From: Palsa-661 sp035535015 | Lineage (GTDB): Bacteria > Actinomycetota > Acidimicrobiia > Acidimicrobiales > UBA8190 | Length of the DNA: 49,047 bases | Reading direction: 5' to 3' | Assembly (NCBI GenBank): GCA_035535015.1 | Contig: DATLQU010000028.1 | Location: forward strand, 1-49,047 | In this document: piece after piece, positions 1-7,584 of the stretch | Layout of the letters: the number at the start of each line of letters is the position of its first letter | How positions within the stretch are numbered: the stretch's first letter is position 1 | Position numbers and translations under genes: made by a program | The notes under the pieces: generated by a model | Told to the model about the DNA's origin: nothing | Databases searched by the model: none | What the model saw: the letters and a program-made list of their open reading frames with translations, nothing else

Positions 1-96
1 CGCCGCCGCTCCGGCCACCACCCGGCGCTGGCGCTCGTTCATGTGCGGCAGAACCACCTCGAAGAATCGCGCGAGCGCCTCCTCGGTGACCTCCAC
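1..96 (-). CDS. ISAzo13-like transposase, N-terminal fragment (runs off window)
   Basis: Reading leftward from a GTG at 94-96, 32 codons run to the window edge, giving a peptide that contains ARFFEVVLPHMNERQRRVV. The LPHxxERQRR pattern is typical of the N-terminus of ISAzo13-family transposases. Upstream of the GTG the frame meets a TAA stop with no other good start, so this is probably the true start. The rest of the gene lies outside the window, so intactness cannot be judged. It sits just outside the tRNA-Ala element. Family assignment rests on a short motif only. Confidence 0.55.
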   Translation of the reverse strand, partial: MEVTEEALARFFEVVLPHMNERQRRVVAGAAA

Positions 97-222
97 ACGG
101 CCAGAATACTACGCGCGTATTAACCTGGCGTGGATCCTTACACTTACATTGCTGCTTACTTTGCAGCCCAAGACGCGACAAACCCCAGGCCAGAAGTACT
201 CTGACCTGGGGTTTTGAGTTGA
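97..222. other. Intergenic flank containing only a terminator-like hairpin
   Basis: Between the transposase fragment and the left attachment site I see no gene. The stretch contains short T-rich direct repeats (TTACACTTACATT) and the long inverted repeat described separately. It would have lain immediately downstream of tRNA-Ala before the element inserted. Confidence 0.6.
180..214 (-). terminator. Bidirectional terminator-like hairpin, probably the original tRNA-Ala terminator
   Basis: AAACCCCAGG (180-189) pairs with CCTGGGGTTT (205-214). The stem continues through CCAGA/TCTGA with one G-T pair, giving about 15 bp around a 5 nt loop. Both ends carry A/T runs, so it could act on either strand. 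On the reverse strand it lies about 10 nt beyond the left attachment repeat, where the tRNA-Ala transcript would have ended before the element separated it from the tRNA gene. Confidence 0.65.
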
Positions 223-259
223 GTGGAGGCGATGGGACTCGAACCCACGAACCTCTTGA
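223..259. repeat. Left attachment site (attL), 37 bp
   Basis: These 37 bases are identical to 10768-10804, which is the 3' part of tRNA-Ala on the reverse strand (anticodon-stem side, T arm, acceptor 3' strand and one C). After the identity, TGCCAGT also recurs with a one-base offset. Only this fragment of the tRNA is present here, so it is the duplicated copy made by integration. Confidence 0.9.
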
Positions 260-360
260 TGCCAGTGGCTTCCGGGCTGTTGGCTGGCTCTGGTCGAGTC
301 GTGTTTTCGCAGGTCAAGTGGGGTGACCTTTCGGTCGGGTTGGCTAGAATCTGCTCCAGT

Positions 361-392
361 TTGGCAATCTGGATTGCCAAATGGATTGCCAA
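361..392. repeat. Arm-type repeats near attL (GGATTGCCAA x3)
   Basis: TTGGCAATCT (361-370) is a 9/10 inverted copy of GGATTGCCAA, which follows directly at 371-380 and again at 383-392. The same word occurs near the other end of the element at 10690-10699, with a shorter match at 10702-10709. Repeats near both ends of a tyrosine-recombinase element are the expected layout of integrase or Xis arm-binding sites. The assignment is inferred from position and recurrence. Confidence 0.55.
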
Positions 393-533
393 GTTCGTCT
401 TTTGACGACCTTGAAACTCTGCGCTCGGCAGCTGGTGCCGGTCGTTCCTCGAGGTCACTGGAGGGTCACTTCCTCAGCAGGGACGTATGTGGGCCTCTCC
501 GGAGCGAGCATCCCGGGCACCCTGGGCTTCTCT

Positions 534-539
534 TAGAAT
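534..539 (+). promoter_or_regulatory. -10 box TAGAAT, leaderless start of the 548 gene
   Basis: TAGAAT ends 8 nt before the ATG at 548, and no Shine-Dalgarno separates them. Box and spacing match those of chromosomal genes such as leuS in this window. Confidence 0.5.
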
Positions 540-547
540 TCCACCCG

Positions 548-886
548 ATGGCGACTTCCAGATCAGCTCAACTTGGACCAGACGCACGCCCGGTCGCCTT
601 GCCCAACGGCGACGATCCATCGACCCCAAAGGCCAGCGGACTCGTCCAACTGCCCGTCCACGTCCGTTGGAGTGGTGCTCCGAAGACCTACGACCTCGGC
701 CTGCGCAAGGACCGTGCTCGGGTGTATGAGCAGGTCCTGCGCGAAGGCACCACCGATGATGTCCACTTATACGTGGACGTGGATCAGCTGATCGACCTGT
801 GGGACGAACTTGTGTTGCCTCGACCGGTACGCCAGGCCTGGGCCGAGTGGATCCTGCAGCACCGTAACGTCGAAGTCGCGTGCTGA
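548..886 (+). CDS. Small protein upstream of NTase toxin; candidate antitoxin
   Basis: Encodes 112 aa. I see no helix-turn-helix, metal site or membrane segment. The N-terminal 40 residues look flexible. The second half is acidic and Trp-rich, with stretches such as VHLYVDVDQLIDLWDELVLP. The start is the ATG at 548, set by a TAGAAT box just upstream; the frame is open further upstream but with non-coding-like composition. The stop overlaps the next gene's start (GTGCTGA), so translation is probably coupled. By position before an AbiEii-type nucleotidyltransferase it is a candidate antitoxin, but it does not look like the usual AbiEi winged-helix antitoxin. Function is inferred from context only. 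Confidence 0.7.
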   Translation: MATSRSAQLGPDARPVALPNGDDPSTPKASGLVQLPVHVRWSGAPKTYDLGLRKDRARVYEQVLREGTTDDVHLYVDVDQLIDLWDELVLPRPVRQAWAEWILQHRNVEVAC

Positions 887-1563
887 CGCCTCTCCAGCGT
901 CGAATTGCAGCAATCATCGGCGGACTTCCGGAGGCGGAGCAGTTCGCCCTTGCCGGCGGTGGCGCGCTGATCGCCAGAGGTGACGTCGAACGTCAGACCC
1001 GGGATCTCGATTTCTTCGGCCCTGCTCCGCAGGATGTCAACCGATTGATGCCTGCCGTCGAGAAAGCGCTCCAAGACGCCGGGATGAATGTCAGTCGCAT
1101 TCGGGAGGCTCCTGGTTTCGTTCGCCTTGAAGTGAGGGAGCATGACGAGGTGACGGAAGTCGACCTGGGAGCGGACGCCCGGATCTTGCCCGTTGAAAGA
1201 GGAGAACTCGGTCCAATCCTCGCCGGAGAGGAGCTCGCCGTCGACAAAGTCCTTGCTGTGTTCGGAAGAGCAGAGGCTCGAGACTTCGTCGACCTCTCTG
1301 CGGTCGCTGATCGCTACGGTCTCGAATACCTTTGTGAACGCGCCTTGGACAAGGACCGAGGCTTCGACCCTCAAGTGTTTCGAGAGATGCTCGATCGTTT
1401 CGACCGACTTCCACGGGACGAGTTCGATGTGCCAAACCGGGGTTTCGAGCGGCTCGTCGCAATAATCGAAGAGTGGCGCGGACTTGTCCAAGATCTGACA
1501 GTCGAAAGACTTGAGCGAGGAGAGCATCGCAACCGAGACGACGACCATGGACTCGGTCTGTAG
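880..1563 (+). CDS. Nucleotidyltransferase, AbiEii/AbiGii toxin-like
   Basis: Encodes 227 aa. Residues 25-46 carry the DNA polymerase beta-type nucleotidyltransferase signature: a GGGAL glycine motif, then RQTRDLDFF with acidic residues Asp42 and Asp44. A further acidic strand (EVTEVDLGAD, about residues 91-100) could supply the third carboxylate. DKVLAVFGRAEARDFVDL (about 123-140) is the conserved second motif of AbiEii-like proteins. In that family the enzyme transfers nucleotides to tRNA or other targets and blocks growth unless neutralised. Starts at GTG 880, overlapping the upstream gene by 7 nt. It is shorter than classical AbiEii (about 300 aa), like the compact forms of the family. 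Probably phage-defence or element-maintenance cargo. Confidence 0.8.
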   Translation: MLTPLQRRIAAIIGGLPEAEQFALAGGGALIARGDVERQTRDLDFFGPAPQDVNRLMPAVEKALQDAGMNVSRIREAPGFVRLEVREHDEVTEVDLGADARILPVERGELGPILAGEELAVDKVLAVFGRAEARDFVDLSAVADRYGLEYLCERALDKDRGFDPQVFREMLDRFDRLPRDEFDVPNRGFERLVAIIEEWRGLVQDLTVERLERGEHRNRDDDHGLGL

Positions 1564-2330
1564 GGCCCGACGGCTCGGCAGGCGCTTGTCGAAGGTCGGT
1601 GCGCGACCCCAAACCCCTGGAGCGTTACCGGATGGTTGAGTCACGAACGCTGAAGGAGGAGTCATGTAGGAGACACCTTTAGATTTAGAGGCGGTGCTGT
1701 GCAAGAGATGGAGGTTGTTGGCCATCCAGCGTCGGCCTACGGGGGCTGGCGCTAAACCAGCCTGTGCTGCGTTGGCTGAAGACCGTCGTGGTGAGTGACA
1801 ACGACAGGGAAAAGGCGCACATCGATGTGTCAGGTAGGGACCAGGAAGACGTGCCAGAAGCGTTCGGCCGGGGTCACCCGGTCGGGCGTCGCTGTCGAAG
1901 CGTCGTAAGTATCAGATGGCATCACCGAGGGTCTTCCATCCTTTGGGTGCCGAGAATCTCATCCAACCTCTTGCCGAGGCACTTTGCGCAGGAGGGAGTC
2001 AACCTTCTCGGATCGATAGCTGTCACTCCCGGTGCGAGTCCGCTCACAGACGGTCCATGAGGGAGGATGGGCGTCTGGGCTTGAATCAATAGACGGAGTC
2101 CGAGGCCCAGTACGTCTACATGCAAGTCCTCAACAGGAATCCCTGCTCAGGTCCCTGGATGGCATTTTTGGCACCCACAGGGTGCCTGAGAACTCATCCG
2201 AGACCGTGACCTGCGGCAACGCGTTTACGGCAGCATCAGGTGGCGGGTGACTTACGACTCTGTGTTCGGTCGACTTCTCGTGTTCGACTGGGGCCGGTAG
2301 AGGTGCTCGCTTCGAACAGGAGGAACCCAA
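1564..2330. other. 767 bp intergenic stretch without a convincing gene
   Basis: Codon-position base bias typical of the neighbours is absent in all frames and the region looks less GC-rich. A strong AAGGAGG (1653-1659) precedes an ATG (1664) followed at once by TAG, perhaps the start of a lost gene. A forward open frame (1764-2060) lacks a ribosome site and recognisable motifs. I read this as decayed cargo. Confidence 0.5.
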
Positions 2331-3518
2331 GTGGGCCTTTTCGTGTTGCTTTCGCTGGCGATCCTCGGCCTCCTCGTGTTCGGCGTGAAGAAGCTCTTTG
2401 GTCGTGCCCGGATCGAGCCAGATCCTCGCCGACGGCGGGTGCGTGTCGCGGTGGCGGTCACCGTTGCCGTCGCGATCCTCGCGGCGCTCATCGGGTTCTT
2501 CGTCGCGGTGCGAAACGAGCAGCAGGCCCAGAGCCGGCCGATCCCAACGTTCCCGTCCTTGGCGACCTCGCCCGATCCGACCCTGCAGGGAACCGTCGCC
2601 TACATCTCCGAGGCGAAGAACCCCGCAGTCAAGCAACGACAGGCGTGCGCCCGGATCGTCGCCGCAGCAGGCGGTCCACCCAAAGATGTCCTTTGCTGGG
2701 CGATCAATTCACCGGCGCTCGCGACCGCGGTGTGGCGCGACGATGGGAAACTCCTCGTAACCGCGTTCAACGACACCAGCGGCAAGCGTCCCGCGTGGGG
2801 CAAGATCGTCGACATCCCGACAGGCCATACCGAGAACGTCGCTGCATCCGAACTCGGCGTGGGGGCGCGACCGTCCGTGGGCGCCTCCACCAACCCGGCT
2901 GGCGAGCATCTCGTCACCACCGGCAAGGACGGCAACGCGACGATCACGCTCACCGGTCCGACGGGAGCGCGCACGATCTTGTCCGTGACGAACAGCCGAC
3001 CTAGCTGGGGCATCCAGAGTGGCCCCGTGTGGTCCCCAGGCTGGAAGTGGGTCCTGACCTGGGACGGCACCCGCCTGTTGCTCACCACCGTCGACAAGCC
3101 CACCACGACCCGGGTGCTGGTCGACGAAGCTTCAGGCGGGGCCTACGACTACCAGGCCCCCAACTTCTCGATCACCCCCGGGCCGATGACCTCGTCGGCC
3201 GCGCACCCGGCGACGACCCCGCCGACTGGCGGCACGAGCCCGTTGACTGGGCCAATTCCTGAGAGTGCCGCCGTCGACGCCCTCACCAAGGATCTCACGA
3301 GGCCGGTTGCCGTCGAACTCGTCGCCAAGTGCAAGGCGTTCGTGACCTTGTTCCAGGCCAACGGCACCGGGGAGAGCAATGGTGCGGATGTGCTGGCGGC
3401 GCTCAAGCGCCTGGCTGACGTGGTCCGACCGATCGACCCTGCCGTCGCTGATGCGCTGGCGAGCGGGCCCGCAGGGGCCGTCCATTGGTGCAAGGTCAAG
3501 GGCTTGACCAGTGGTTGA
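2331..3518 (+). CDS. Membrane-anchored hypothetical protein with repeat-rich ectodomain
   Basis: Encodes 395 aa from GTG 2331, with AGGAGG at 2319-2324 fixing the start. Two hydrophobic segments (about residues 2-20 and 38-60) flank a strongly basic loop, RIEPDPRRRRVRV. The remainder looks exported: strands with WRDDGKLLVTAF and GPVWSPGWKWVLTWDGTRLLLTT resemble blades of a beta-propeller, then a Pro/Thr/Ser linker (about 285-320) and a small C-terminal helical domain with two Cys. I do not recognise a named family; the propeller is a guess from strand spacing. It sits upstream of a lipoprotein gene on the same strand, so both may act at the cell surface. Confidence 0.75.
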   Translation: MGLFVLLSLAILGLLVFGVKKLFGRARIEPDPRRRRVRVAVAVTVAVAILAALIGFFVAVRNEQQAQSRPIPTFPSLATSPDPTLQGTVAYISEAKNPAVKQRQACARIVAAAGGPPKDVLCWAINSPALATAVWRDDGKLLVTAFNDTSGKRPAWGKIVDIPTGHTENVAASELGVGARPSVGASTNPAGEHLVTTGKDGNATITLTGPTGARTILSVTNSRPSWGIQSGPVWSPGWKWVLTWDGTRLLLTTVDKPTTTRVLVDEASGGAYDYQAPNFSITPGPMTSSAAHPATTPPTGGTSPLTGPIPESAAVDALTKDLTRPVAVELVAKCKAFVTLFQANGTGESNGADVLAALKRLADVVRPIDPAVADALASGPAGAVHWCKVKGLTSG

Positions 3519-3569
3519 CAGAGGCATCATCGCGGCGTGTGTCGTTGCACGTCGGCAGAGGAGGTCGCC

Positions 3570-4262
3570 GTGACCGTTCGTAGGTCGGCGTGGTGGGTCG
3601 TGCTGGTACTGCTCCTCGCGTCCTGCGGTGGTGGGGACCCCACCGCCAAGACCTACACGCTCTCGGGGCTCGCCTCCGGACTGTAGACACTCGCCGATGT
3701 GGGCTCCGGCTGGACACAAGCGGAGCGACAAACACCGACAACGACTACGATGACCGCGGCCACGTCGACACTGTCGATCGCGCTGTGCCCGGAGGCCGAC
3801 AACGCCTCAGAGTTCGACCGCATCACAGCACGGCAGAACGCGACGATGGTCGTGCTAACCGCTCCCACCTCGACGCAGGATCGACCCGTGGCCGTGATCG
3901 AGAACAGGTGGATCGTTGCCGACTCTTCCGCACACTTCGGTCGCATGAAGGCGGCCATTTCGACCTGCGTCGGCAAGACCTGGACCGCCGCGAGTGGCCA
4001 GCAGGAGACATGGGCATCGATGACCGGGCTACCGAAGATCGGTGATGGTTCGATTTCCTTCCTGGCAACGGCGAAGGTTGCAACGAAGTCCGGCGAAGTG
4101 GAGCGGTACCTGCCGACCACTGTCGCCCGATTTGCCAACCTGGCCGTCATGCTGCAGGGCCTCGATGACCACGACGTCGGCAAGGCGCCGACGCTCACCA
4201 TCGGGCAGCTGAGCACCATCTTCACCGAGGCGGCCACGAAGATCGAGCACATCGCCACCTGA
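3570..4262 (+). pseudogene. Lipoprotein gene with in-frame amber codon (PknH-sensor-like)
   Basis: A GAGGAGG ribosome site precedes GTG 3570. Translation gives MTVRRSAWWVVLVLLLASC, a type II signal peptide with lipobox LASC, then about 20 residues to TAG at 3684-3686. The same frame continues without further stops to 4262, giving about 192 more codons. One C-to-T change (CAG to TAG) would explain the break. The downstream part (LADVGSGW, then ALCPEADNASEF with a second Cys in STCVGKTW) recalls the extracellular PknH-like sensor domain of mycobacterial lipoproteins, but that match is tentative. Either a recent pseudogene, a sequence error, or amber read-through; translation could also restart at GTG 3699, without the signal peptide. 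Confidence 0.7.
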
Positions 4263-4510
4263 TCTGCCCAGGCTGGCAATCTAGGGGGTCAGAAGGCGGG
4301 GAGGCATCGTCAAGAATGACGACGTGGCCATACCGGTATTCGGGGTTAGTGCCCCCGGCGTTATCTGGATTCTCAGACGGATTGCACCCGATTCGGACGG
4401 ACCCTGCCACGAGCTAAACCGCTCGAGATTGCCAACGCTTGACACGATGCAGCGTCATTCGCTCGACAACGTAAAGAGACTCCTCACAGCTCACGAGGAT
4501 GTCCCGACCG
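4263..4510. other. Intergenic stretch before the IS256-type element
   Basis: About 250 bp with no recognisable gene. A short forward frame (4324-4527) has no ribosome site, runs into the insertion sequence end and shows no known motif. It may contain remnants of whatever the insertion sequence disrupted. Confidence 0.45.
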
Positions 4511-5018
4511 GTGTGGATTTTGAGTGACGGCCCCGGGCGTTTGAGCTAGGCGGCCACCTCCTTGTCTGCACTGTAGCGACGGGGTGTAACAGTCTCTGCG
4601 ACGCGCTGTTCGAGGGCAGTGCGCAACGACTTCAGGTGCAGGTGACCGTTGACGCGTCGGAACTGCTTCTTGGCCTCGACCATGCCCGCCGCGCACCAGC
4701 GCAGGGCCATCTCGCCGTCACGCCAGCGCTTCACATTGCGGGAGTGGTCACGGCAGATCTCGATCATCGACTCCACGGCGTTCGTCGACCGCAGCGTGCG
4801 GGCCAGGGTGGGAGGCACTCCGAGCCGGGCGATGGTGAGCGTCTCGGCCAGTCCTTCGCGCAGGCTGGCGGCCGCCCCGGGGTGCGAACGTTGGATGCGC
4901 TTGGCCAGGGCCTCGAGCGCCCCCTGGGCGGCCAGGGCGTCGGGGTTGGCGTAGGCGGCACGCATCTCCTTCACCACCACCCGGGCCACGTCGTCGGGCA
5001 GCTTGGACTCGACGTTGC

Positions 5019-5026
5019 GAATTTTG
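5019..5026. repeat. 8 bp target-site duplication (left copy) of the ISL3-type element
   Basis: GAATTTTG here is repeated at 6596-6603. Counting one further C gives a shared 9-mer, so the boundary is ambiguous by one base. Eight bases is the usual ISL3 target duplication. Confidence 0.8.
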
Positions 5027-5028
5027 GG

Positions 5029-6276
5029 TCATCCGGCAATTCCGTGGGTCCCAGGGTAAAGCTGTAGCCCACCGCAGTGGAAGAAGATGGCCGTCTTGAA
5101 GTGCTCCTTGTTGCGGAAGCCGTAGGCCATCTTCTTGATCGTCTGGATCTTGGAGTTGAGACCTTCTGCGGCGGCATTGGTGATGCGGGCGGCGGAGAAG
5201 TAGTTGAGCACGCCATAGAGATGCCGCTTGATCATGTAGGCGACGTCGATGACCGCCTTCAGGCGCGAGTGTGTCGCCCAGAAGAACCACTGTTTGTAGA
5301 ACAGCATCGCCCAGCCAGGTCGGTGATAATCCCACAGAGCGGCCAGCGACTCCTTGATGGCCCAGGCGCGGCCGGTCCGCAGGTTGAGCGTCTTCAGGTC
5401 TCGGAACCTGCTCTTGTGCTTGTCGGGTAGGTTCTTCTCCGCATAGAGCCAGAGGTACTTGGAACCCTTCAAGGTGTCGATCCCCTCGGACCGCAGCTCC
5501 CGGTGCTCACCCTTGCGCACGGTGTCGACGGCCTCGCCGATGTGTTTCATGATGTGAAATCGATCAAAGACGATCGTCTTCTCGGGGTCGGTCAGGTGCT
5601 CTTTGACCGAGTTGATGTAGGGCTCCCACATGTCCATGGCCACGGCCGTGACGGTGTCGCGCTGGGCGGGGCTGAAGGCACTGAAGTAGCCGTCGAGGCT
5701 CGATTGTTTGCGATCGTCGGCGATGTACTCGACGGTGCCGCCGGCGATGTCATAGACGAGCGTCATGTAGGAATGACCCTTGCGGACTGCTTTCTCGTCC
5801 ACCCCGATCAGGGCCGGGATCTGGGGCTCCTTGGCCGCTTTCCCCCGGGCCACGGCCCGCTCCATGATCCCCCAGCACTCGTCCCAGGTCATCTTCAAGA
5901 TGTTGGCGGCGCCGGAGATGTCGGTCTCTTTCAGCACGTCGATGGCGAAGCGCTCGAAGGCCGTGGTGAAGCGGCTCCGGGGTTCGGCCCACGGCAGGCG
6001 CACCTGGCGGACCCCGTCGGTCGGGCACTTGACCCGGGGGGGCCGGGCGTGGAGCCAGGTGGGGAACCCTCCGGTGTCGAGGTGGCGCCAGGCCCGCTTC
6101 TCGGAATGGTCGAAGATGGGAAGCTCGGCCTCACACGCCGGGCAGGCCCACAGCCGGCCCTCATGGTGCGAGACGGTGATGTCGACCCGTTTGTTCTCGA
6201 TCGAGAGGTCGACGTCCTCGACGTACCAGGGGTCGGTGAGCCCGAGGACCTGGGCGTAGAACTCGATGTCGCGCAC
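5029..6276 (-). CDS. ISL3-family transposase
   Basis: Encodes 415 aa. GTG 6274-6276 is chosen because GAAGGAGG lies 7 nt upstream; the frame stays open further up but crosses the element's leader. The N-terminus has a zinc-ribbon-like pair (CPAC, then a Cys in VKCPTDG) that binds DNA in this family. Catalytic acidic motifs are visible: GVDEKAVRKGHSY (first Asp), VAMDMWEPYINS and IVFDRFHIMKHIGEAVD (second region), and a late Glu in NAAAEGLNSKIQTIKKMAYG. FDRFHI and the NSKIQ..K..YGFRN ending are hallmarks of the family. The C-terminus ends inside the terminal inverted repeat. Length is usual and I see no lesion, so this is probably an active element. Confidence 0.93.
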   Translation of the reverse strand: MRDIEFYAQVLGLTDPWYVEDVDLSIENKRVDITVSHHEGRLWACPACEAELPIFDHSEKRAWRHLDTGGFPTWLHARPPRVKCPTDGVRQVRLPWAEPRSRFTTAFERFAIDVLKETDISGAANILKMTWDECWGIMERAVARGKAAKEPQIPALIGVDEKAVRKGHSYMTLVYDIAGGTVEYIADDRKQSSLDGYFSAFSPAQRDTVTAVAMDMWEPYINSVKEHLTDPEKTIVFDRFHIMKHIGEAVDTVRKGEHRELRSEGIDTLKGSKYLWLYAEKNLPDKHKSRFRDLKTLNLRTGRAWAIKESLAALWDYHRPGWAMLFYKQWFFWATHSRLKAVIDVAYMIKRHLYGVLNYFSAARITNAAAEGLNSKIQTIKKMAYGFRNKEHFKTAIFFHCGGLQLYPGTHGIAG

Positions 6277-6317
6277 GGCTGCCCTCCTTCGAACCAGGCT
6301 CGGGGCCTCTATCCCCC

Positions 6318-6342
6318 GAAGCGACACCCTCAGTGTCGCTTC
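6318..6342 (-). promoter_or_regulatory. Perfect 10 bp stem-loop in the transposase leader
   Basis: GAAGCGACAC (6318-6327) pairs perfectly with GTGTCGCTTC (6333-6342) around a 5 nt loop, about 40 nt upstream of the ISL3 transposase start. No U-run follows on the reverse strand, so it is unlikely to be a simple terminator. It may protect the gene from read-in translation or set mRNA stability; this is inference. Confidence 0.5.
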
Positions 6343-6595
6343 CTTGTCAGCCTCTCCGCCACGGCCGAGCCCGATGTCAAGGGACGGGCGAAGCCCGAGC
6401 GAGAACCGGAGCGTCAGCGGAGGCTCGCAGCGACCCTTGACTCCGGCGCGAGGTTGTGGCCACCGCGTTATAGCCCGGGCCCGGAATTTCAAATCCGTGT
6501 CAGCGTCGCGCAGTTGAGAATGGAGTGTTCAGCCGGTCGTCGTCGCTTCGAACATAAGTTCGACGAAGTCACCCACGGAGAACCCGGAAGGACCC

Positions 6596-6603
6596 GAATT
6601 TTG
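6596..6603. repeat. 8 bp target-site duplication (right copy) of the ISL3-type element
   Basis: GAATTTTG matches 5019-5026. Removing 5027-6603 rejoins the IS256-type transposase in frame. Confidence 0.8.
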
Positions 6604-7584
6604 TGGAGTTGGCACCGGGCGATGACGGGGTGGTCGAACACCGCCTGCACCCCGGCGCACAACGCCTTGGCCCCGTCGAGCACGGCCAGAATGGGCTTGG
6701 TCATGTCGAGTCCCCGCTCACGCAGTCCGGCCAGCAGGTCCTTCACCAAGGTGGCGTTCTCGGTGTCGCCCTCCTCCACGGCCAGCGGCCACTTGTTGCC
6801 CTCGATGTCGATGCCCAGCGCCACCACGCACAGAAACCCGGCGAAATGGACGCCGTCGATCATGATGGCCACCAGGTCGAGCGCCGAGAGATCGGCCGCC
6901 ATCAGGTCGGCCAGGGCGGTCTCGGTGGCCGCCACAAACCGCCGCGACACGGCCGACTTGGACGTGGAACGGCTGGCCGCCTCGATCGTCTTCCCCATGG
7001 GTTCGAGGCCCGCCCCGTAGCGGCGGGTGGAGAGCTTGGCCATCATGCGGGCGAGGGTCTCCCGGCCGAGTAACTCGGTGGACGTGCAGGCCTGATACGT
7101 CGGTAGCTGCACCTCCTCCTTGCGGTCGGCGCTCCTGAGTCTCGGCCGGCGGATCGAGACCTGACGGCCGCCCAGGGACACGAGCCCGTCCTCGGTCCCG
7201 TGGCGCACGGCGGCCCGGCCGGGGTCGTGCACGCCCTTCGGGCCGGCCAGGGCGGTGGCCTCGTTGTCCAGGATCACCCCCAGCACCTGCAGCCCGGCTC
7301 CGACGGCGAAGGCCAGCAGGCCCTCTTCGAGCTCGCCGGCCAGCTCGCCGATGGCCACGGTCACGGTGTCGGGCAGGGCCAGCGCCGCCTCGTGCGCTTG
7401 CTGGCGCGGATCGGTCTTGGCCTTCTTCGGCGTCGTCCGGCCGGTGATGCGGGCGCGGGCGGTCTTGATCTGATAGTTCTCTTTCACGACGGTCCCCTTC
7501 TTGATCGGATGTTTTTAGACGGACGCCCGAGACCTACCACCAGGCAGGCATCAGGCGGGGGACCGTCATCTCAATTTTCCACGC

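Larger units (their letters stand above)
5027..6595 (-). mobile_element. ISL3-family insertion sequence, complete (about 1569 bp)
   Basis: Ends align as imperfect inverted repeats of about 24 bp: the left reads GGTCATCCGGCAATTCCG and the right, on the reverse strand, GGTCCTTCCGGGTTCTCCG, both followed by TGGGT. The element is flanked by the duplicated GAATTTTG. The single transposase gene is intact. The insertion point is inside the IS256-type transposase gene. Confidence 0.88.
4546..7487 (-). pseudogene. IS256-family (mutator type) transposase, interrupted
   Basis: The N-terminal part reads from ATG 7485-7487 down to 6604 and the C-terminal part from 5026 to the stop at 4546. Joined at the duplicated GAATTTTG the two give exactly 455 codons (454 aa). 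The join reads CQLHKIRNVESKLPDDVA, a normal passage of this family. DDE-type residues are visible: Asp in MIDGVHFAG, Asp in VLDGAKAL, and a Glu in the C-terminal half. DGVHFAGFLCVVALGIDIEG is diagnostic of mutator transposases. Apart from the inserted element I see no lesion, so the break seems recent. Confidence 0.85.
4511..7584 (-). mobile_element. IS256-family insertion sequence, itself split by an ISL3-family element
   Basis: Imperfect terminal inverted repeats can be aligned: left 4511-4534 starts GTGTGGATTTTGAG; right, read on the reverse strand from 7584, starts GCGTGGAAAATTGAGATGAC. Both reach TGACGG(C/T)CCC. Subtracting the 1577 bp added by the inner insertion leaves about 1.5 kb, a usual size for this family. 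I could not find a convincing target duplication outside the repeats, so the outer boundaries are good to a few bases only. Confidence 0.8.

Noticed and set aside
784..1725. A 313-codon reverse-strand open frame over the nucleotidyltransferase gene
   Set aside because: It is antisense to a gene with clear nucleotidyltransferase motifs, has no recognisable domain and shows the composition of a shadow frame.
1764..2060. Forward open frame of 98 codons in the gap after the NTase gene
   Set aside because: No ribosome site, no -10 box at the right distance, no known motif and atypical codon use.
7055..7487. Reading the two IS256-type pieces as two separate genes
   Set aside because: They join exactly in frame across the duplicated GAATTTTG, so they are one gene split by insertion.
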